Shown one piece after another: positions 8,031 to 16,656 of a DNA stretch of 64,000 nucleotides. Each line of letters starts with the position of its first letter. The stretch's first letter is position 1. This DNA comes from Streptomyces sp. NBC_00457. GTDB taxonomy: Bacteria; Actinomycetota; Actinomycetes; Streptomycetales; Streptomycetaceae. The notes under the pieces were generated by a model, which was not told the DNA's origin, did no database searches, and saw only the letters and a program-made list of their open reading frames with translations. The DNA lies in assembly GCF_036014015.1 (NCBI RefSeq), contig NZ_CP107905.1, forward strand, positions 4,340,001 through 4,404,000, read 5' to 3'. The translations under genes and the position numbers were made by a program.

Positions 8031-8058
8031 GCTCCCGCGGCCTGAAGGCCGCGGGAGC
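8031..8058. terminator. bidirectional hairpin terminator
   Basis: GCTCCCGCGGCC and GGCCGCGGGAGC form a perfect 12-bp stem with a TGAA loop. It lies between the toxin stop (8010) and the converging glycosyltransferase stop (8103), so it can serve both. Confidence 0.75.
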
Positions 8059-8102
8059 GTCGTCGACATCCTCTACGAGGACACGAGGGCGTCCGCCCTG
8101 GA

Positions 8103-10430
8103 TCAGCCGCCGAGAATCGCTCGCAGATCCGCCGCGTTCGCCTCCGTGACCTTCCACAGTTCCTGCTGCCGGCCGTGCACGTCGGCAACCGTCGCCGCGT
8201 GGTCCTTGAGCAGTTCCTTGGAGCGCTCGACCAGGACCGCGGCGAGGTTGCGGTCGTGGACGGAGACGCCCCACTCGGGCCGTTCGATGTCGCGCAGGAA
8301 GTACGCCATCTTCGGGTGCGAGATCAGGCTGATGATGGGCGTGCCGCAACCGAACGGGATCATTCCCGCGTGGCCGCGCATGCCGATCACGAGCTTGGTG
8401 CGGGCGTACAGGTCCCGGATGCCGTCGTTGTCGAAGTCGTACATCGGGATGACGGGCATCGAGATGCCGTGCTCGCGGCGCAGGTCGAAGACGATCTTCT
8501 CGTCGTCGAGCGAGTGGGCCACGCACTGGACCTCGGCCAGCTCGCCCAAGTCCCGTACCGCCTGGGCCATTTGGGCCAGGAAGTAGGCGTAGTCATGGCC
8601 GAAGCGCAGACCCGCGCGGTCGTAGGCGGCGTTGATCAGGATGGTGTCGTCGCGGGTCGCCGGGTCCTGCCAGCCGGGCACGAGCTGGCGCGTCACCGTG
8701 GTCGGGCACGGCTGGAAGCGCACCTTGTCGTGCAGGTGGGCCGGGAGCATGGACCGCACCTTCTCGATCGAGCCGTGGTTGCGCAGCCCGAAGAAGGAGG
8801 ACTTCTCGACCAGCAGGCGCAGCGAGTCGCGGAAGCGGTTGGCCCGGTAGGACTGTCCGTCGAAGGCGTTGAAGCCGACGGCGTACACCGCGATGGGGAC
8901 GTCGATGCGGCGCATCAGGTCGTCCGGGACGTTCCACTGCCAGGCGCTGTTGCCGTTCGGCATGGTGTCCGGGATGAACAGGCCGCCACCGCCGATGACC
9001 AGGCCGCGGCGGGCGTTGACGCGCTCCAGCGCGGCCTCGTCGAACAGCCGGTGGGCGTGCACGGAGTGCCAGCGGCGGGAGCCGGTGTCCGGCCCGAAGG
9101 CGCTGCGGACGCTCTCCGGGAGCAGCTTGTCGCCCGCGTTGCCCTGCCGGTCCATGTAGAAGGCGACGTGCGCGAGCTGGTCCTCGGCGGAGCCCTGCTC
9201 CTGCGAGGGGACGGCGGACGCGCGCTGCGCCCACAGGCGGCTGGAGCGGTGGGTGATGTCGACGGACATGCCGCTCGTCGCGTACTTCAGCGCCGAGGCG
9301 TTGTCGCCGTGCACCCAGGCCATCTGGGCGAGCCGGGCGTAGGCGGTGGCAGCCCGGTTGGGGGCGGCCGTCGCCAGCAGCAGCTGCGCCTTGGCCTCGT
9401 CGTAGCGGGAGACGCTCATCAGGGCGTGGCCGAGCACCTCGTGCGGCCAGGCCGCGTCGAGCGGGATGCGGACGCTTTCCAGGATGTCCACGGCGTCCTG
9501 GTAGTTGCCGGTCGCGATGTGCGCGGCGGCCACCTTGCGGGCGGTCTCGACGTCGCCGGTGCGGGCGACGTGCGGGGTGCCGTAGTGCACGACCAGGTCG
9601 TGGTGGAGGCCGCCGGAGGAGGAGAGGTAGGCCGCGTGGAAGTCGGCGTCGTCCAGCTCGTACTCGCGCCACTTCTCCTCGGCCAGGCTGTACCCCGACT
9701 CACCGCCCTGCCACGGCTTGTGACGGCCCGTGAAGTGCAGGATCGCGGTGTCCTCGGGGACGGGCTGGTCGCCGGAGAGCCGCCGCTTGACGAAGTTGTA
9801 GCGCGCGTCGAGGCGGATGAAGTCGCCGTCGAGGACGGCGTTCAGGATGCCCTGGTCGTGCTTGTCCAGCTCGTAGTCGCCGCTGCGTCCGGTCGCGTCG
9901 ATCTTGGCGCAGAACTCGTCGCTCAGGTACTCGCGCTGGATGACCAGCAGACCCGAGTTGAGCTTGTGCTGCCCGTAGAAGAACTGCGACACGGCCGCCA
10001 GGCCATGGCGGAGCTTGAGGAGTTCACCGAGGTCGCCGAGGACGACCATGTCGGTGTCGAGCGTGATCACGGTGTCGTACTCACGCATCCGGAACACGTC
10101 GAGGATGAAGTACGCCTTGCGGACCAGGTAGTTGTCCTGGTCGCCCTTCTTGTACGAGTCGTAGTGCGCGTCGTTGACGCGGCGCAGCACGATGCGCGGG
10201 TGCAGGGCGCGGATCTTGGCGATCGAGCCGGGGCGCAGATCGTCGTAGAGGACGACGAAGTCCTCGCACACGCTCGGGTTGGACAGCGCGAGGCTGCGCA
10301 GCAGGACGAGGAAGCCGGGCAGGTAGTTCTCGTCGACGTAGGACGCGAAGGCGATCCGCCGCTTGCCGGTGAGGTCGGCCGCGGAGTGCGTTGCCTCGGT
10401 GGGGGCCCCGGTCAGGGAAGTGGTCGTCAT
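8103..10430 (-). CDS. glycosyltransferase family 8 + repeat region + polysaccharide pyruvyltransferase fusion
   Basis: This 775-residue protein joins two enzymes. Residues about 20-280 are a GT8 glycosyltransferase: RIAFASYVDENYLPGFLVLL at the start, the DTVITLDTDMVVLGDL metal-binding DxD motif, and HKLNSGLLVI and LHFTGRHKPW near the end. Residues about 300-400 are TPR-like helices (ARKVAAAHIATGNYQDAVDI). From about 440 to the end is a polysaccharide pyruvyltransferase domain: NAGDKLLPESVRSAFG, GGGGLFIP and the GMRGHAGMIPFGCGTPII block. The two activities may add a sugar and then a ketal pyruvate to a cell-wall or surface polymer. ATG 10430 overlaps the upstream stop (ATGA) and is preceded by GAGGA. 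Confidence 0.85.
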   Translation of the reverse strand: MTTTSLTGAPTEATHSAADLTGKRRIAFASYVDENYLPGFLVLLRSLALSNPSVCEDFVVLYDDLRPGSIAKIRALHPRIVLRRVNDAHYDSYKKGDQDNYLVRKAYFILDVFRMREYDTVITLDTDMVVLGDLGELLKLRHGLAAVSQFFYGQHKLNSGLLVIQREYLSDEFCAKIDATGRSGDYELDKHDQGILNAVLDGDFIRLDARYNFVKRRLSGDQPVPEDTAILHFTGRHKPWQGGESGYSLAEEKWREYELDDADFHAAYLSSSGGLHHDLVVHYGTPHVARTGDVETARKVAAAHIATGNYQDAVDILESVRIPLDAAWPHEVLGHALMSVSRYDEAKAQLLLATAAPNRAATAYARLAQMAWVHGDNASALKYATSGMSVDITHRSSRLWAQRASAVPSQEQGSAEDQLAHVAFYMDRQGNAGDKLLPESVRSAFGPDTGSRRWHSVHAHRLFDEAALERVNARRGLVIGGGGLFIPDTMPNGNSAWQWNVPDDLMRRIDVPIAVYAVGFNAFDGQSYRANRFRDSLRLLVEKSSFFGLRNHGSIEKVRSMLPAHLHDKVRFQPCPTTVTRQLVPGWQDPATRDDTILINAAYDRAGLRFGHDYAYFLAQMAQAVRDLGELAEVQCVAHSLDDEKIVFDLRREHGISMPVIPMYDFDNDGIRDLYARTKLVIGMRGHAGMIPFGCGTPIISLISHPKMAYFLRDIERPEWGVSVHDRNLAAVLVERSKELLKDHAATVADVHGRQQELWKVTEANAADLRAILGG

Positions 10431-11890
10431 CGCAGGGATATCCTCATGTCGGTCATGCTCTGGGCCCGCTCCATGACCCATGCCTTCTCGCTGGTGTACT
10501 CGTGGACGGACGTGATGGCGAGCTTCATCGCTTCCTGAACGCGGTAGGCGCCGCTCTCGTAGAAGTCGAAGCCGATCAGGTCCAGGGTGGGGCTGACGTC
10601 CAGGAAGTCCAGCAGGAACAGCATGTTGAAGCCGGTGGTCGGGATGCCGGACCACTGGTCGCTGGACAGCCGGCCGATGTTGCGCACGGGCCAGCGCAGC
10701 GACTCGTCGCCGAGGTGGGTCTGCGCGCCGGGCACCAGCCGGTTGCGCAGCGACCACTTCCAGTCGCCGGAGATGCCGCCGAAGACGAGCCGGGTGTCGA
10801 CCTGCTTGTCCCAGTTGAAGCCGTGCTTGTGGATCGTGGCGTGGATGTCGGTACGGCTGCCGGTGTGCTTAGGGTCGATCTTGTACGAGTTGAAGCGCAC
10901 CACGATGTCGTACGCGTCGATCTCGGCGCCCATCGAGCTGGCGCCGACCCGGCCGGAGTTGGCGATCAGGCAGACGGACTTGCCGGCGATCCGGTTGCGG
11001 AACTCGCCGAGGCTGATCCACTTCACCCCGCCGATCGTGGGGTCGGCGACCGGGCCGCGCATCCGGCCGCGGCGCTGCTCGGCGTAGAGCTCGAGAACCT
11101 CGGTGAGCGCGGTGACATCGCTGTCGACGGTGATACGCAGGTCCAGGTACTGGCTGAACAGGTCCTGGCGGTCGGCGACGGGGGCGCCGTCGTCCGCCAG
11201 CGCGAGCAGCGCGCCGACCATGCGGGGCTCGGCCGCGGCCCAGTCGCCGAGGGCGTGGGCGGTGAGGCCCTCGGCCCAGATCTCGGTGGGGTTGCCGCGG
11301 GCGAACGCCTGGGCGTCCGGGACCTGACGCTTCAGCAGCTCCAGCAGTTGCCGCTCGCGGTCGGCGGCGACCTTCAGGCCGGCGATCTTCGCGGTGACGC
11401 CGAAGCCGTCCTCGTCGGTGAGGCCGAGGTAGCGCTCGTACGCCTCCCGCGCCTCGGTCTCCTCGCCGAGGGTCTCAAGGAGGCGGGCACGCAGCCGCCA
11501 GCCGGCGCGGGAGTTCTTGCGGTGGGCCAGCACGGTGTCGCTGATCACCAGGGCGAGGTTGAGCTCGTCGTCGTAGCCGCACTTGAGCGCCTGGTTGGCC
11601 ACGGCGAGCAGGGCGTCGAGCAGTTCAGGGGCGATGCCGCCGCTGGGCACCGCCGCCGAGCCCTTGACCGCGCGCTTGAGCAGCGCTGTGGCACCGGACG
11701 CCGGGGCGGGCGCCGCCGTGGCGGGTGTTGTTCCCCACACCACCAGAAGCTTCCGCAACTGCTCGGAGAGTTCGATGCGGCGGCGGTCGATGCTTCCGAC
11801 GAGTTTGCCGCTGTGTACAGCGCACGCGCGCAAGCAGTCGTCCAGCTCCCCCCCACGCGCACGTGCCCGTCTGTTCTGGACCCTCGTCAT
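10427..11890 (-). CDS. GT29 sialyltransferase-like glycosyltransferase with TPR-like N-terminus
   Basis: This 487-residue protein has a helical N-terminal half (about 1-270) with TPR-like repeats. The C-terminal half reads as glycosyltransferase family 29: KSVCLIANSGRVGASSMGAE leads into IDAYDIVVRFNSY, matching sialyl motif L; GIPTTGFNMLFLLDF then LDLIGFDFY matches motif S; HEYTSEKAW carries the conserved His/Glu of the VS motif. ATG 11890 has an ideal AGGAG at 4-nt spacing; a TTG upstream is less likely. It is the first gene of the minus-strand pair and is coupled to the GT8/pyruvyltransferase. The donor may be a nonulosonic acid or KDO-like sugar, but no synthesis gene for one is in the window. 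Confidence 0.8.
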   Translation of the reverse strand: MTRVQNRRARARGGELDDCLRACAVHSGKLVGSIDRRRIELSEQLRKLLVVWGTTPATAAPAPASGATALLKRAVKGSAAVPSGGIAPELLDALLAVANQALKCGYDDELNLALVISDTVLAHRKNSRAGWRLRARLLETLGEETEAREAYERYLGLTDEDGFGVTAKIAGLKVAADRERQLLELLKRQVPDAQAFARGNPTEIWAEGLTAHALGDWAAAEPRMVGALLALADDGAPVADRQDLFSQYLDLRITVDSDVTALTEVLELYAEQRRGRMRGPVADPTIGGVKWISLGEFRNRIAGKSVCLIANSGRVGASSMGAEIDAYDIVVRFNSYKIDPKHTGSRTDIHATIHKHGFNWDKQVDTRLVFGGISGDWKWSLRNRLVPGAQTHLGDESLRWPVRNIGRLSSDQWSGIPTTGFNMLFLLDFLDVSPTLDLIGFDFYESGAYRVQEAMKLAITSVHEYTSEKAWVMERAQSMTDMRISLR

Positions 11891-12134
11891 GGCGCTCCTG
11901 TTTTTTGCCAAGCCAATGCTTCATGTTTGCTGCCGTGTACAGGCAAGTGGGGGGATCTTGAAACCGTTTACGTATCCGTGGGGGGATGGAGGAAAAAATT
12001 AGGAAGTCAAAACGACCTGAAGGTGAACTCCCTGCAACCAGACGGATAATCGTAGCCGCGTCAACCAAGGCTAGTCTGTGATTCGGACTAATGTGCTGGG
12101 GCCACCCACAGGAGAGCCCGTCGAGGGGATTTTC
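11891..12134. promoter_or_regulatory. divergent promoter region of the glycan cluster with paired GTGGGGGGAT
   Basis: This 244-nt region is AT-richer than its surroundings and lies between the divergent GT29 and acyltransferase genes. GTGGGGGGAT occurs twice, at 11948-11957 and 11978-11987, exactly 30 bp apart, close to three helical turns. Paired sites on one face of the helix suggest a regulator that controls the cluster. A TAGTCT around 12072 could be a -10 for the acyltransferase. The site function is inferred. Confidence 0.4.
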
Positions 12135-13265
12135 GTGACCAGCATCACCGTCCGACCCGCGTCCGAGACGGCCCCGGTCCCGGACCGGAAGCCAGAACGG
12201 ACGAAACCCCGCGAAACCCGACTGCGCGCCCTCGACGGCCTGCGACTGCTCGCCGCCCTGATGGTAGCCGCCTACCACTACGGCGGCCGGGGCGGAGAGG
12301 TCACCACCGCCTGGGGCGGCTCGGCCAAGCACCAGTTCCCCACCCTCCACGAACTCTTCTCGTACGGCTGCCTGGGCGTCCAGATCTTCTTCGTCATCAG
12401 CGGCTTCGTGATCTGCATGAGCGGCTGGGGCCGGCCCCTGAAGTCGTTCTTCGCCTCCCGCGTCTCCCGGCTGATGCCCGCGTACTGGGCCGCGATCCTG
12501 ATCGTGACGGCCGTGTTCGCCCTGCCGATGGTCACCTACAAGGCGCTGTCGCCGAGCGAGACCCTGGTCAACATGACGATGCTTCAGTATCCGCTGGGTG
12601 TGGACCGGGTGCTCGGCGTCTGCTGGACCCTGTGGGCCGAGGTCCGCTTCTACGCGCTGTTCGCGCTGTGCGTCGTCCTGCCGGGGGCGACCCGGCAGCG
12701 GGTGATCATGTTCTGCGCGGGCTGGACGCTGCTGGCGGCGATCGCGAAGGGCGCGAAGGAACCATTCCTCGACATCGTGCTGATGCCCGAGTACGCGCCC
12801 TTCTTCATCGGCGGCGTCGGCCTCTACCTCATCCACCGCGACCGCAAGGACGTGTACGGCTGGGGCATCGTGGCGGTGAGCTGGCTGATCGGGCAGCACA
12901 CCGTGGTGGAGAGCCTGTGGCGCGCGCCCAGCCCGGACGCCTTCGCCAACCGCTCCCAGCTGGTGATCGTGGCCATCGTGACGTTCGGCTTCGTGGCCGT
13001 CGCCGCGATCGCGCTGGGCTGGCTGAACTGGGCGAACTGGCGCTGGCTGACCGTGGCCGGAGCCCTGACGTACCCCTTCTACCTGGTCCACGAGCACCTC
13101 GGCTGGGTGGTGATACACGCGCTCCACAGGGAGATGTACGTATCGTCGGGGCTGACGTTCATCCTGACGATCGCTTCGATGCTGCTGCTGGCCTGGCTAC
13201 TGCACCGCTTCGTCGAGAAGCCACTCACACCGCGGTTGCGAACCGCGCTCGCCAAGACGCGCTGA
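12135..13265 (+). CDS. acyltransferase family 3 (OafA/YrhL-like) membrane protein
   Basis: The 376-residue product has the acyltransferase-3 fold: RLRALDGLRLLAALMVAAYH at the start of helix 1 with the catalytic-type His, then GYLGVQIFFVISGFVI-like (here GCLGVQIFFVISGFVICMSG), and SFFASRVSRLMPAYW. About ten membrane segments follow, ending in FYLVHEHLGWVVI and LHRFVEKPL. Such enzymes O-acylate surface sugars from the cytoplasmic side. GTG 12135 has GAGGGGAT just upstream; an ATG at 12078 in the same frame lacks a ribosome-binding site. Its divergent position next to the GT29 gene suggests it decorates the same glycan. Confidence 0.88.
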   Translation: MTSITVRPASETAPVPDRKPERTKPRETRLRALDGLRLLAALMVAAYHYGGRGGEVTTAWGGSAKHQFPTLHELFSYGCLGVQIFFVISGFVICMSGWGRPLKSFFASRVSRLMPAYWAAILIVTAVFALPMVTYKALSPSETLVNMTMLQYPLGVDRVLGVCWTLWAEVRFYALFALCVVLPGATRQRVIMFCAGWTLLAAIAKGAKEPFLDIVLMPEYAPFFIGGVGLYLIHRDRKDVYGWGIVAVSWLIGQHTVVESLWRAPSPDAFANRSQLVIVAIVTFGFVAVAAIALGWLNWANWRWLTVAGALTYPFYLVHEHLGWVVIHALHREMYVSSGLTFILTIASMLLLAWLLHRFVEKPLTPRLRTALAKTR

Positions 13266-13321
13266 CGGGGTTCGTCCCCCCTACGCTGGGGGCCGCAAGG
13301 CTGTCCGTTTGGAGGACTTTG

Positions 13322-13351
13322 TTCACCTGACGTTCAGTCGGCGGATAGATT
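13322..13351 (+). promoter_or_regulatory. sigma-70-type promoter for the methyltransferase gene
   Basis: TTCACC at 13322-13327 and TAGATT at 13346-13351 are separated by 18 nt and resemble vegetative -35 and -10 boxes. Transcription would begin near 13358, which supports ATG 13381 rather than the upstream in-frame TTG as the start of the following gene. Confidence 0.5.
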
Positions 13352-13380
13352 GCCCGGCACTGATTGAGCAGGCTCGCTTC

Positions 13381-14268
13381 ATGGCAAACCCACAGCAGAT
13401 CTCCGCGGATCCCGGAGAACTCAAGGACGTCCCTGGCTGGTTCCCCCCACTGGACCAAGTGCTCTTCACCTGGTTCCTGGACCGGCAGGAAAGACTGGGG
13501 CAGCCCGGAGACCTGGTGGAACTCGGCGTCTTCATGGGCAAGAGCGCGATCCTGCTGGGTGAGCACCTGCGGGGCGGCGAGAAGTTCACGGTGTGCGACC
13601 TGTTCGAGAGCGACGCTCCCGACGGCGCGAACCGGGCCGAGCACAACAAGTCGTACGGTTCCCTCACCCGGCAGGCCTTCGAGCGGAACTACCTCGCCTT
13701 CCACGACGTCCTCCCGAAGGTGATCCAGGGCCCCAGCTCCCTGATCTCGAAAGAGGTCGACCCCGGCAGCTGCCGCTTCCTCCACATCGACGCCTCGCAC
13801 CTGTACGAGCACGTCCGCGACGACATCGGCGCCGCGCACGAGCTGCTGCTGCCGGACGGCATCGTCGTCCTCGACGACTTCCGCTCCGAGCACACCCCGG
13901 GCGTCTCGGTCGCCACGTGGGAGGCCGTCCTCAACCGCGGGCTGCGCCCGATCTGCCTCAGCACGCAGAAGCTGTACGGCACGTGGGGGGATCCCGGGCC
14001 CGTCCAGGAGGAGCTGCTGACCATGATCCGGGAGCGTACGGATGTCGGGCTGAGCATTCAGGAGGCCGCGGGGCACCGGCTGGTGCGGACTCGGGCGAAG
14101 AAGGGGATGGAGGCGCCGGACTTTCCGTACTCCCGCTACTACAAGGAGCCCGAGCCGGAACCGGTGGTTGCCCCCGCGCCGAAGCGCCGGCCCTCGCTTG
14201 CGCGGCGCATCGGGCGGGAGCTGTTGCCGCCGATCGTGACGCGGGCGGCGCGTAGGCTCCGCGGGTAG
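13381..14268 (+). CDS. class I SAM-dependent methyltransferase (Methyltransf_24 type)
   Basis: This 295-residue protein has PGDLVELGVFMGKSAILLGE as SAM motif I, EKFTVCDLFESD as the beta-2 acidic loop, RFLHIDASHLYEHVRDDI with the metal-ligand-like HIDASH motif, and LLLPDGIVVLDDF. This is the Methyltransf_24 group that often methylates sugars or macrolide deoxysugars. The C-terminal 40 residues are basic and proline-rich. ATG 13381 fits the promoter at 13322-13351; an upstream TTG at 13309 with a GGAGG nearby is the alternative. It follows the acyltransferase and probably belongs to the same glycan pathway. Confidence 0.82.
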   Translation: MANPQQISADPGELKDVPGWFPPLDQVLFTWFLDRQERLGQPGDLVELGVFMGKSAILLGEHLRGGEKFTVCDLFESDAPDGANRAEHNKSYGSLTRQAFERNYLAFHDVLPKVIQGPSSLISKEVDPGSCRFLHIDASHLYEHVRDDIGAAHELLLPDGIVVLDDFRSEHTPGVSVATWEAVLNRGLRPICLSTQKLYGTWGDPGPVQEELLTMIRERTDVGLSIQEAAGHRLVRTRAKKGMEAPDFPYSRYYKEPEPEPVVAPAPKRRPSLARRIGRELLPPIVTRAARRLRG

Positions 14269-14290
14269 TGCCGGGCTGGGTCGTTGTTCG

Positions 14291-14345
14291 GGTGCGGCGC
14301 CATCGTGGCTGGTCGCGCAGTTCCCCGCGCCCCTTTGGGGCGCGG
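14291..14345. repeat. dispersed Streptomyces repeat, copy 1 (also a terminator)
   Basis: The stretch contains GTGGCTGGTCGCGCAG followed by TTCCCCGCGCCCC and its inverse. CCGCGCCCC (14325-14333) and GGGGCGCGG (14337-14345) form a perfect 9-bp stem with a TTT loop between two converging genes. The same sequence family recurs at 15449-15598, 30901-30970 and 50062-50152. Confidence 0.75.
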
Positions 14346-14355
14346 CTGCTGACCG

Positions 14356-15006
14356 TCAGCCGATGCCGTAGCGTGCCTCGATTCCCTCAATGATCAAGGC
14401 CAGGCCCTCCTCGAAGTGCTGGTCGTAATCCTGGAAAAGCTCCGCGCCCGCCTTGGCCGACAGAGGGTAGTCGGCCATCAGGCGGGCGCGTTCTGCTACG
14501 TCGAAGCCCTCGCGGCGCTCGCCCGGCAGGGGCTCGACGCCCTGTTCCTCGGTGACGAAGCCGAGGGTGTAGAGGTACGTCGTCTGGGTCGCGCGGACCG
14601 CGTGGGCGAGGGTGAACCCGGTGGCCGTGAACAGGCGCAGGTTGTCCTCCATCTGCCCGGCGTGCTCCAACGCGGTGAAGCGTGAGCCGCTGAACACCTT
14701 GGCGCCGTCGCGGTAGCGGAGCAGTTCCGTGCGCAGCCCGCGGTTGGACTTCAGCAGCCGCTCCTGCCAGGTGTCCCCGGGATCGAGTGGCGTTCCGGCG
14801 GCCATCCGGCGGTACATCTCCGTCGCCATCTCGTCGAGCAGCGCCTGTTTGTCCTTGAAGTGCCAGTACAGGGCGGGCGCCTTGACGTCCAGCTCCCTGG
14901 CGATGGCGCGCAGGGTCAGGCCGTCCAGACCGACCTCGTTCAGGAGCTTGAGGGCGGTGTCCGCGACCCGCTTGCGGTCGAGGGGTGCTCGGCGTTCCGT
15001 GCTCAC
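14356..15006 (-). CDS. TetR-family repressor (TetR_C type)
   Basis: The 216-residue protein has an N-terminal helix-turn-helix (LTLRAIARELDVKAPALYWH, about residues 30-50) and a long C-terminal ligand-binding domain with the EHAGQMEDNLRL and ARATQTTYLYTLGFV-type helices of the TetR_C family, which includes tetracycline-responsive repressors. GTG 15006 is the start. It faces a flavin monooxygenase across 72 nt that hold two perfect copies of CTTAACAGCGTTAAG. It therefore almost certainly represses itself and the monooxygenase, released by a substrate-like ligand. Confidence 0.92.
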   Translation of the reverse strand: MSTERRAPLDRKRVADTALKLLNEVGLDGLTLRAIARELDVKAPALYWHFKDKQALLDEMATEMYRRMAAGTPLDPGDTWQERLLKSNRGLRTELLRYRDGAKVFSGSRFTALEHAGQMEDNLRLFTATGFTLAHAVRATQTTYLYTLGFVTEEQGVEPLPGERREGFDVAERARLMADYPLSAKAGAELFQDYDQHFEEGLALIIEGIEARYGIG

Positions 15007-15015
15007 ACTTGACAG

Positions 15016-15067
15016 CTTAACAGCGTTAAGGGCACTCTCGTCGGCGACGGCACTTAACAGCGTTAAG
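15016..15067. promoter_or_regulatory. twin perfect TetR operators CTTAACAGCGTTAAG
   Basis: CTTAACAGCGTTAAG occurs at 15016-15030 and again, identically, at 15053-15067; each is a palindrome of CTTAAC and GTTAAG around AGC. The centres are 37 bp apart. The second copy overlaps the AAGGAG ribosome-binding site of the monooxygenase, so a bound repressor would block both transcription and access to the start. Confidence 0.85.
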
Positions 15068-15078
15068 GAGAGTGGATC

Positions 15079-16656
15079 ATGACTGTTTCCACGGACGTAC
15101 TGATCGTCGGCGCCGGCCCCACCGGACTGGCCCTCGGCGTGGACCTGGCCCGGCGTGGCGTGGACGCCCTGGTGGTGGAGCGCGCGGACCGGCTGTTCCC
15201 GGGCTCACGCGGCAAGGGCATGCAGCCGCGCACGATGGAGGTCTTCGACGACCTGGGAGTGCTGGACGCAATCCGGGCGGCCGGCGGCGGCTATCCGGTC
15301 GGGATGATCTGGCAGGACGGCCGGCGGATGGGCGAGCACCACATGTTCGACGCGGCCGAGCCGACGGAGGACGCGCCGTACACCGCGCCGTGGATGGTGC
15401 CGCAGTGGCGCACCCAGCAGATCCTGTTCGCCCGGCTGGCGGAACTGAGCGCTCCGCTGGATGCGCCAAGATCGGCCGTCGATCATCTGCAGGCCGGTGG
15501 GGACTGGTCGCGCCCACGCGGCGGAGCCGCATATGTCACAGCCCCGCGCCCCTCCAGGGCGCGGTCGAAGCGCAGCCGACTCGGCCAAGGCCGCTCAGGC
15601 GGGCCGGTCGAGTTCGGCCGTGAGGTCGTGTCCGTTGAGCAGGATGCGGTGGGCGTGATCGCGCGCTTCGCCTCGGGGGAGCAGATCCGGGCCCGTTACC
15701 TCGTCGCCGCCGACGGGGGGCGCTCGGCCGTGCGGCGGGCGCTGGGCATCGGCATGACCGGGGAGACGGTGGATCCGAGTCCGATGCTCGTGGCGGACGT
15801 ACGGATCACGGGCCTCGACCGCGACAACTGGCACATCTTCCCGCCGCGCGAGGGCGAGGACTACCTCGCGATCTGCCCGCTCGCCGGCACCGAGGACTTC
15901 CAGCTGACCGCCCGCTTCCCCGAGGGCACCGATCCCGACCTGTCCCTCGACGGCATCCGCAAAGTTGTCGCCGCCCGCTCGCACCTAGCCCCCGACGACG
16001 TGACCGAAGTGCGCTGGGCCTCGGACTTCCGCCCGCGGGCGGCCCTCGCGGACCGCTTCCGCGACGGCCGGGTGTTCCTTGCGGGCGACGCGGCGCATGT
16101 GCACTCGCCGGCCGGCGGGCAGGGGCTCAACACCAGCGTGCAGGACGCGTACAACCTGGGGTGGAAGCTGGGGGCGGTGCTGCGGGACGGGGCGGCAGAG
16201 ACGTTGCTCGACACCTACGAGGAGGAGCGGCGGGCCGTCGCCGCGGACATGCTGGGGTTGTCGACGAGCGTGCACCGCGGTGAGGTACGGCGGGGCGCGG
16301 CAACCCAGCAACTGGGTCTTGGCTACCGGGACTCGACGCTGACGAGGGAGACCCGTGACACCCCGGGCCCGGTGCGGGCGGGCGACCGCGCACCCGACGG
16401 CACGCTGGACCGCGTACGGCTGTTTGACGCATTCCGAGGGCCGCACTGGACGCTTGTGGCCATCGGCGCCCCGACACCCCGGGTTCCGGAGTCGGTGCGG
16501 GTCGTCGGCGGGGCGCGGCTGGGGACGTACGGGACCGGGCTGTTTCTCGTACGGCCGGACGGTTACGTCGGCTGGGCCGGTGACCGGGCGGCCGGGCTCA
16601 CGGACTACCTGGCCCGCGTCGGCCAGGCCGCTCAGAACGCGTCGCTCGGCACATAA
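15079..16656 (+). CDS. FAD-dependent aromatic monooxygenase (PHBH-like) with an in-frame repeat insertion
   Basis: The protein (525 residues) is a class A flavin monooxygenase. It shows the FAD motif [19 protein letters not shown], the middle DG motif ([18 protein letters not shown]) and the GD motif ([20 protein letters not shown]) followed by YNLGWKLG. Relatives hydroxylate polyketides or inactivate tetracyclines and rifamycin. Residues about 124-174 break the expected [18 protein letters not shown] junction and are encoded by a dispersed genomic repeat. Without them the protein would be about 475 residues. ATG 15079 has AAGGAG upstream. The 3' end overlaps the converging mutase gene by 25 bp. 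Whether the enzyme still works is unknown. Confidence 0.88.
   Translation: MTVSTDVLIVGAGPTGLALGVDLARRGVDALVVERADRLFPGSRGKGMQPRTMEVFDDLGVLDAIRAAGGGYPVGMIWQDGRRMGEHHMFDAAEPTEDAPYTAPWMVPQWRTQQILFARLAELSAPLDAPRSAVDHLQAGGDWSRPRGGAAYVTAPRPSRARSKRSRLGQGRSGGPVEFGREVVSVEQDAVGVIARFASGEQIRARYLVAADGGRSAVRRALGIGMTGETVDPSPMLVADVRITGLDRDNWHIFPPREGEDYLAICPLAGTEDFQLTARFPEGTDPDLSLDGIRKVVAARSHLAPDDVTEVRWASDFRPRAALADRFRDGRVFLAGDAAHVHSPAGGQGLNTSVQDAYNLGWKLGAVLRDGAAETLLDTYEEERRAVAADMLGLSTSVHRGEVRRGAATQQLGLGYRDSTLTRETRDTPGPVRAGDRAPDGTLDRVRLFDAFRGPHWTLVAIGAPTPRVPESVRVVGGARLGTYGTGLFLVRPDGYVGWAGDRAAGLTDYLARVGQAAQNASLGT
15449..15598 (+). repeat. dispersed repeat, copy 2, inside the monooxygenase gene
   Basis: GCTCCGCTGGATGCGCCA (15451-15468), ATCGGCCGTCGATCATCTGC (15471-15490) and GGACTGGTCGCGC match, with few changes, the reverse strand of 50062-50152. 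The following CCCACGCGGCGGAGCCGCA and GTCACAGCCCCGCGCCCCT match the reverse strand of 30901-30970. In this frame the repeat is free of stops and adds about 50 residues to the enzyme. Confidence 0.75.

Noticed and set aside
8175..10538. 787-codon open frame on the plus strand opposite the GT8-pyruvyltransferase gene
   Set aside because: It is rich in Val/Gly/Asp/Arg with no domain pattern and is the mirror of a clearly coding, motif-bearing minus-strand gene; GC-rich DNA commonly leaves such frames open.
13983..13993. Third copy of GTGGGGGGAT inside the methyltransferase gene
   Set aside because: It lies within coding sequence as Trp-Gly-Asp codons and away from any promoter; most likely chance.
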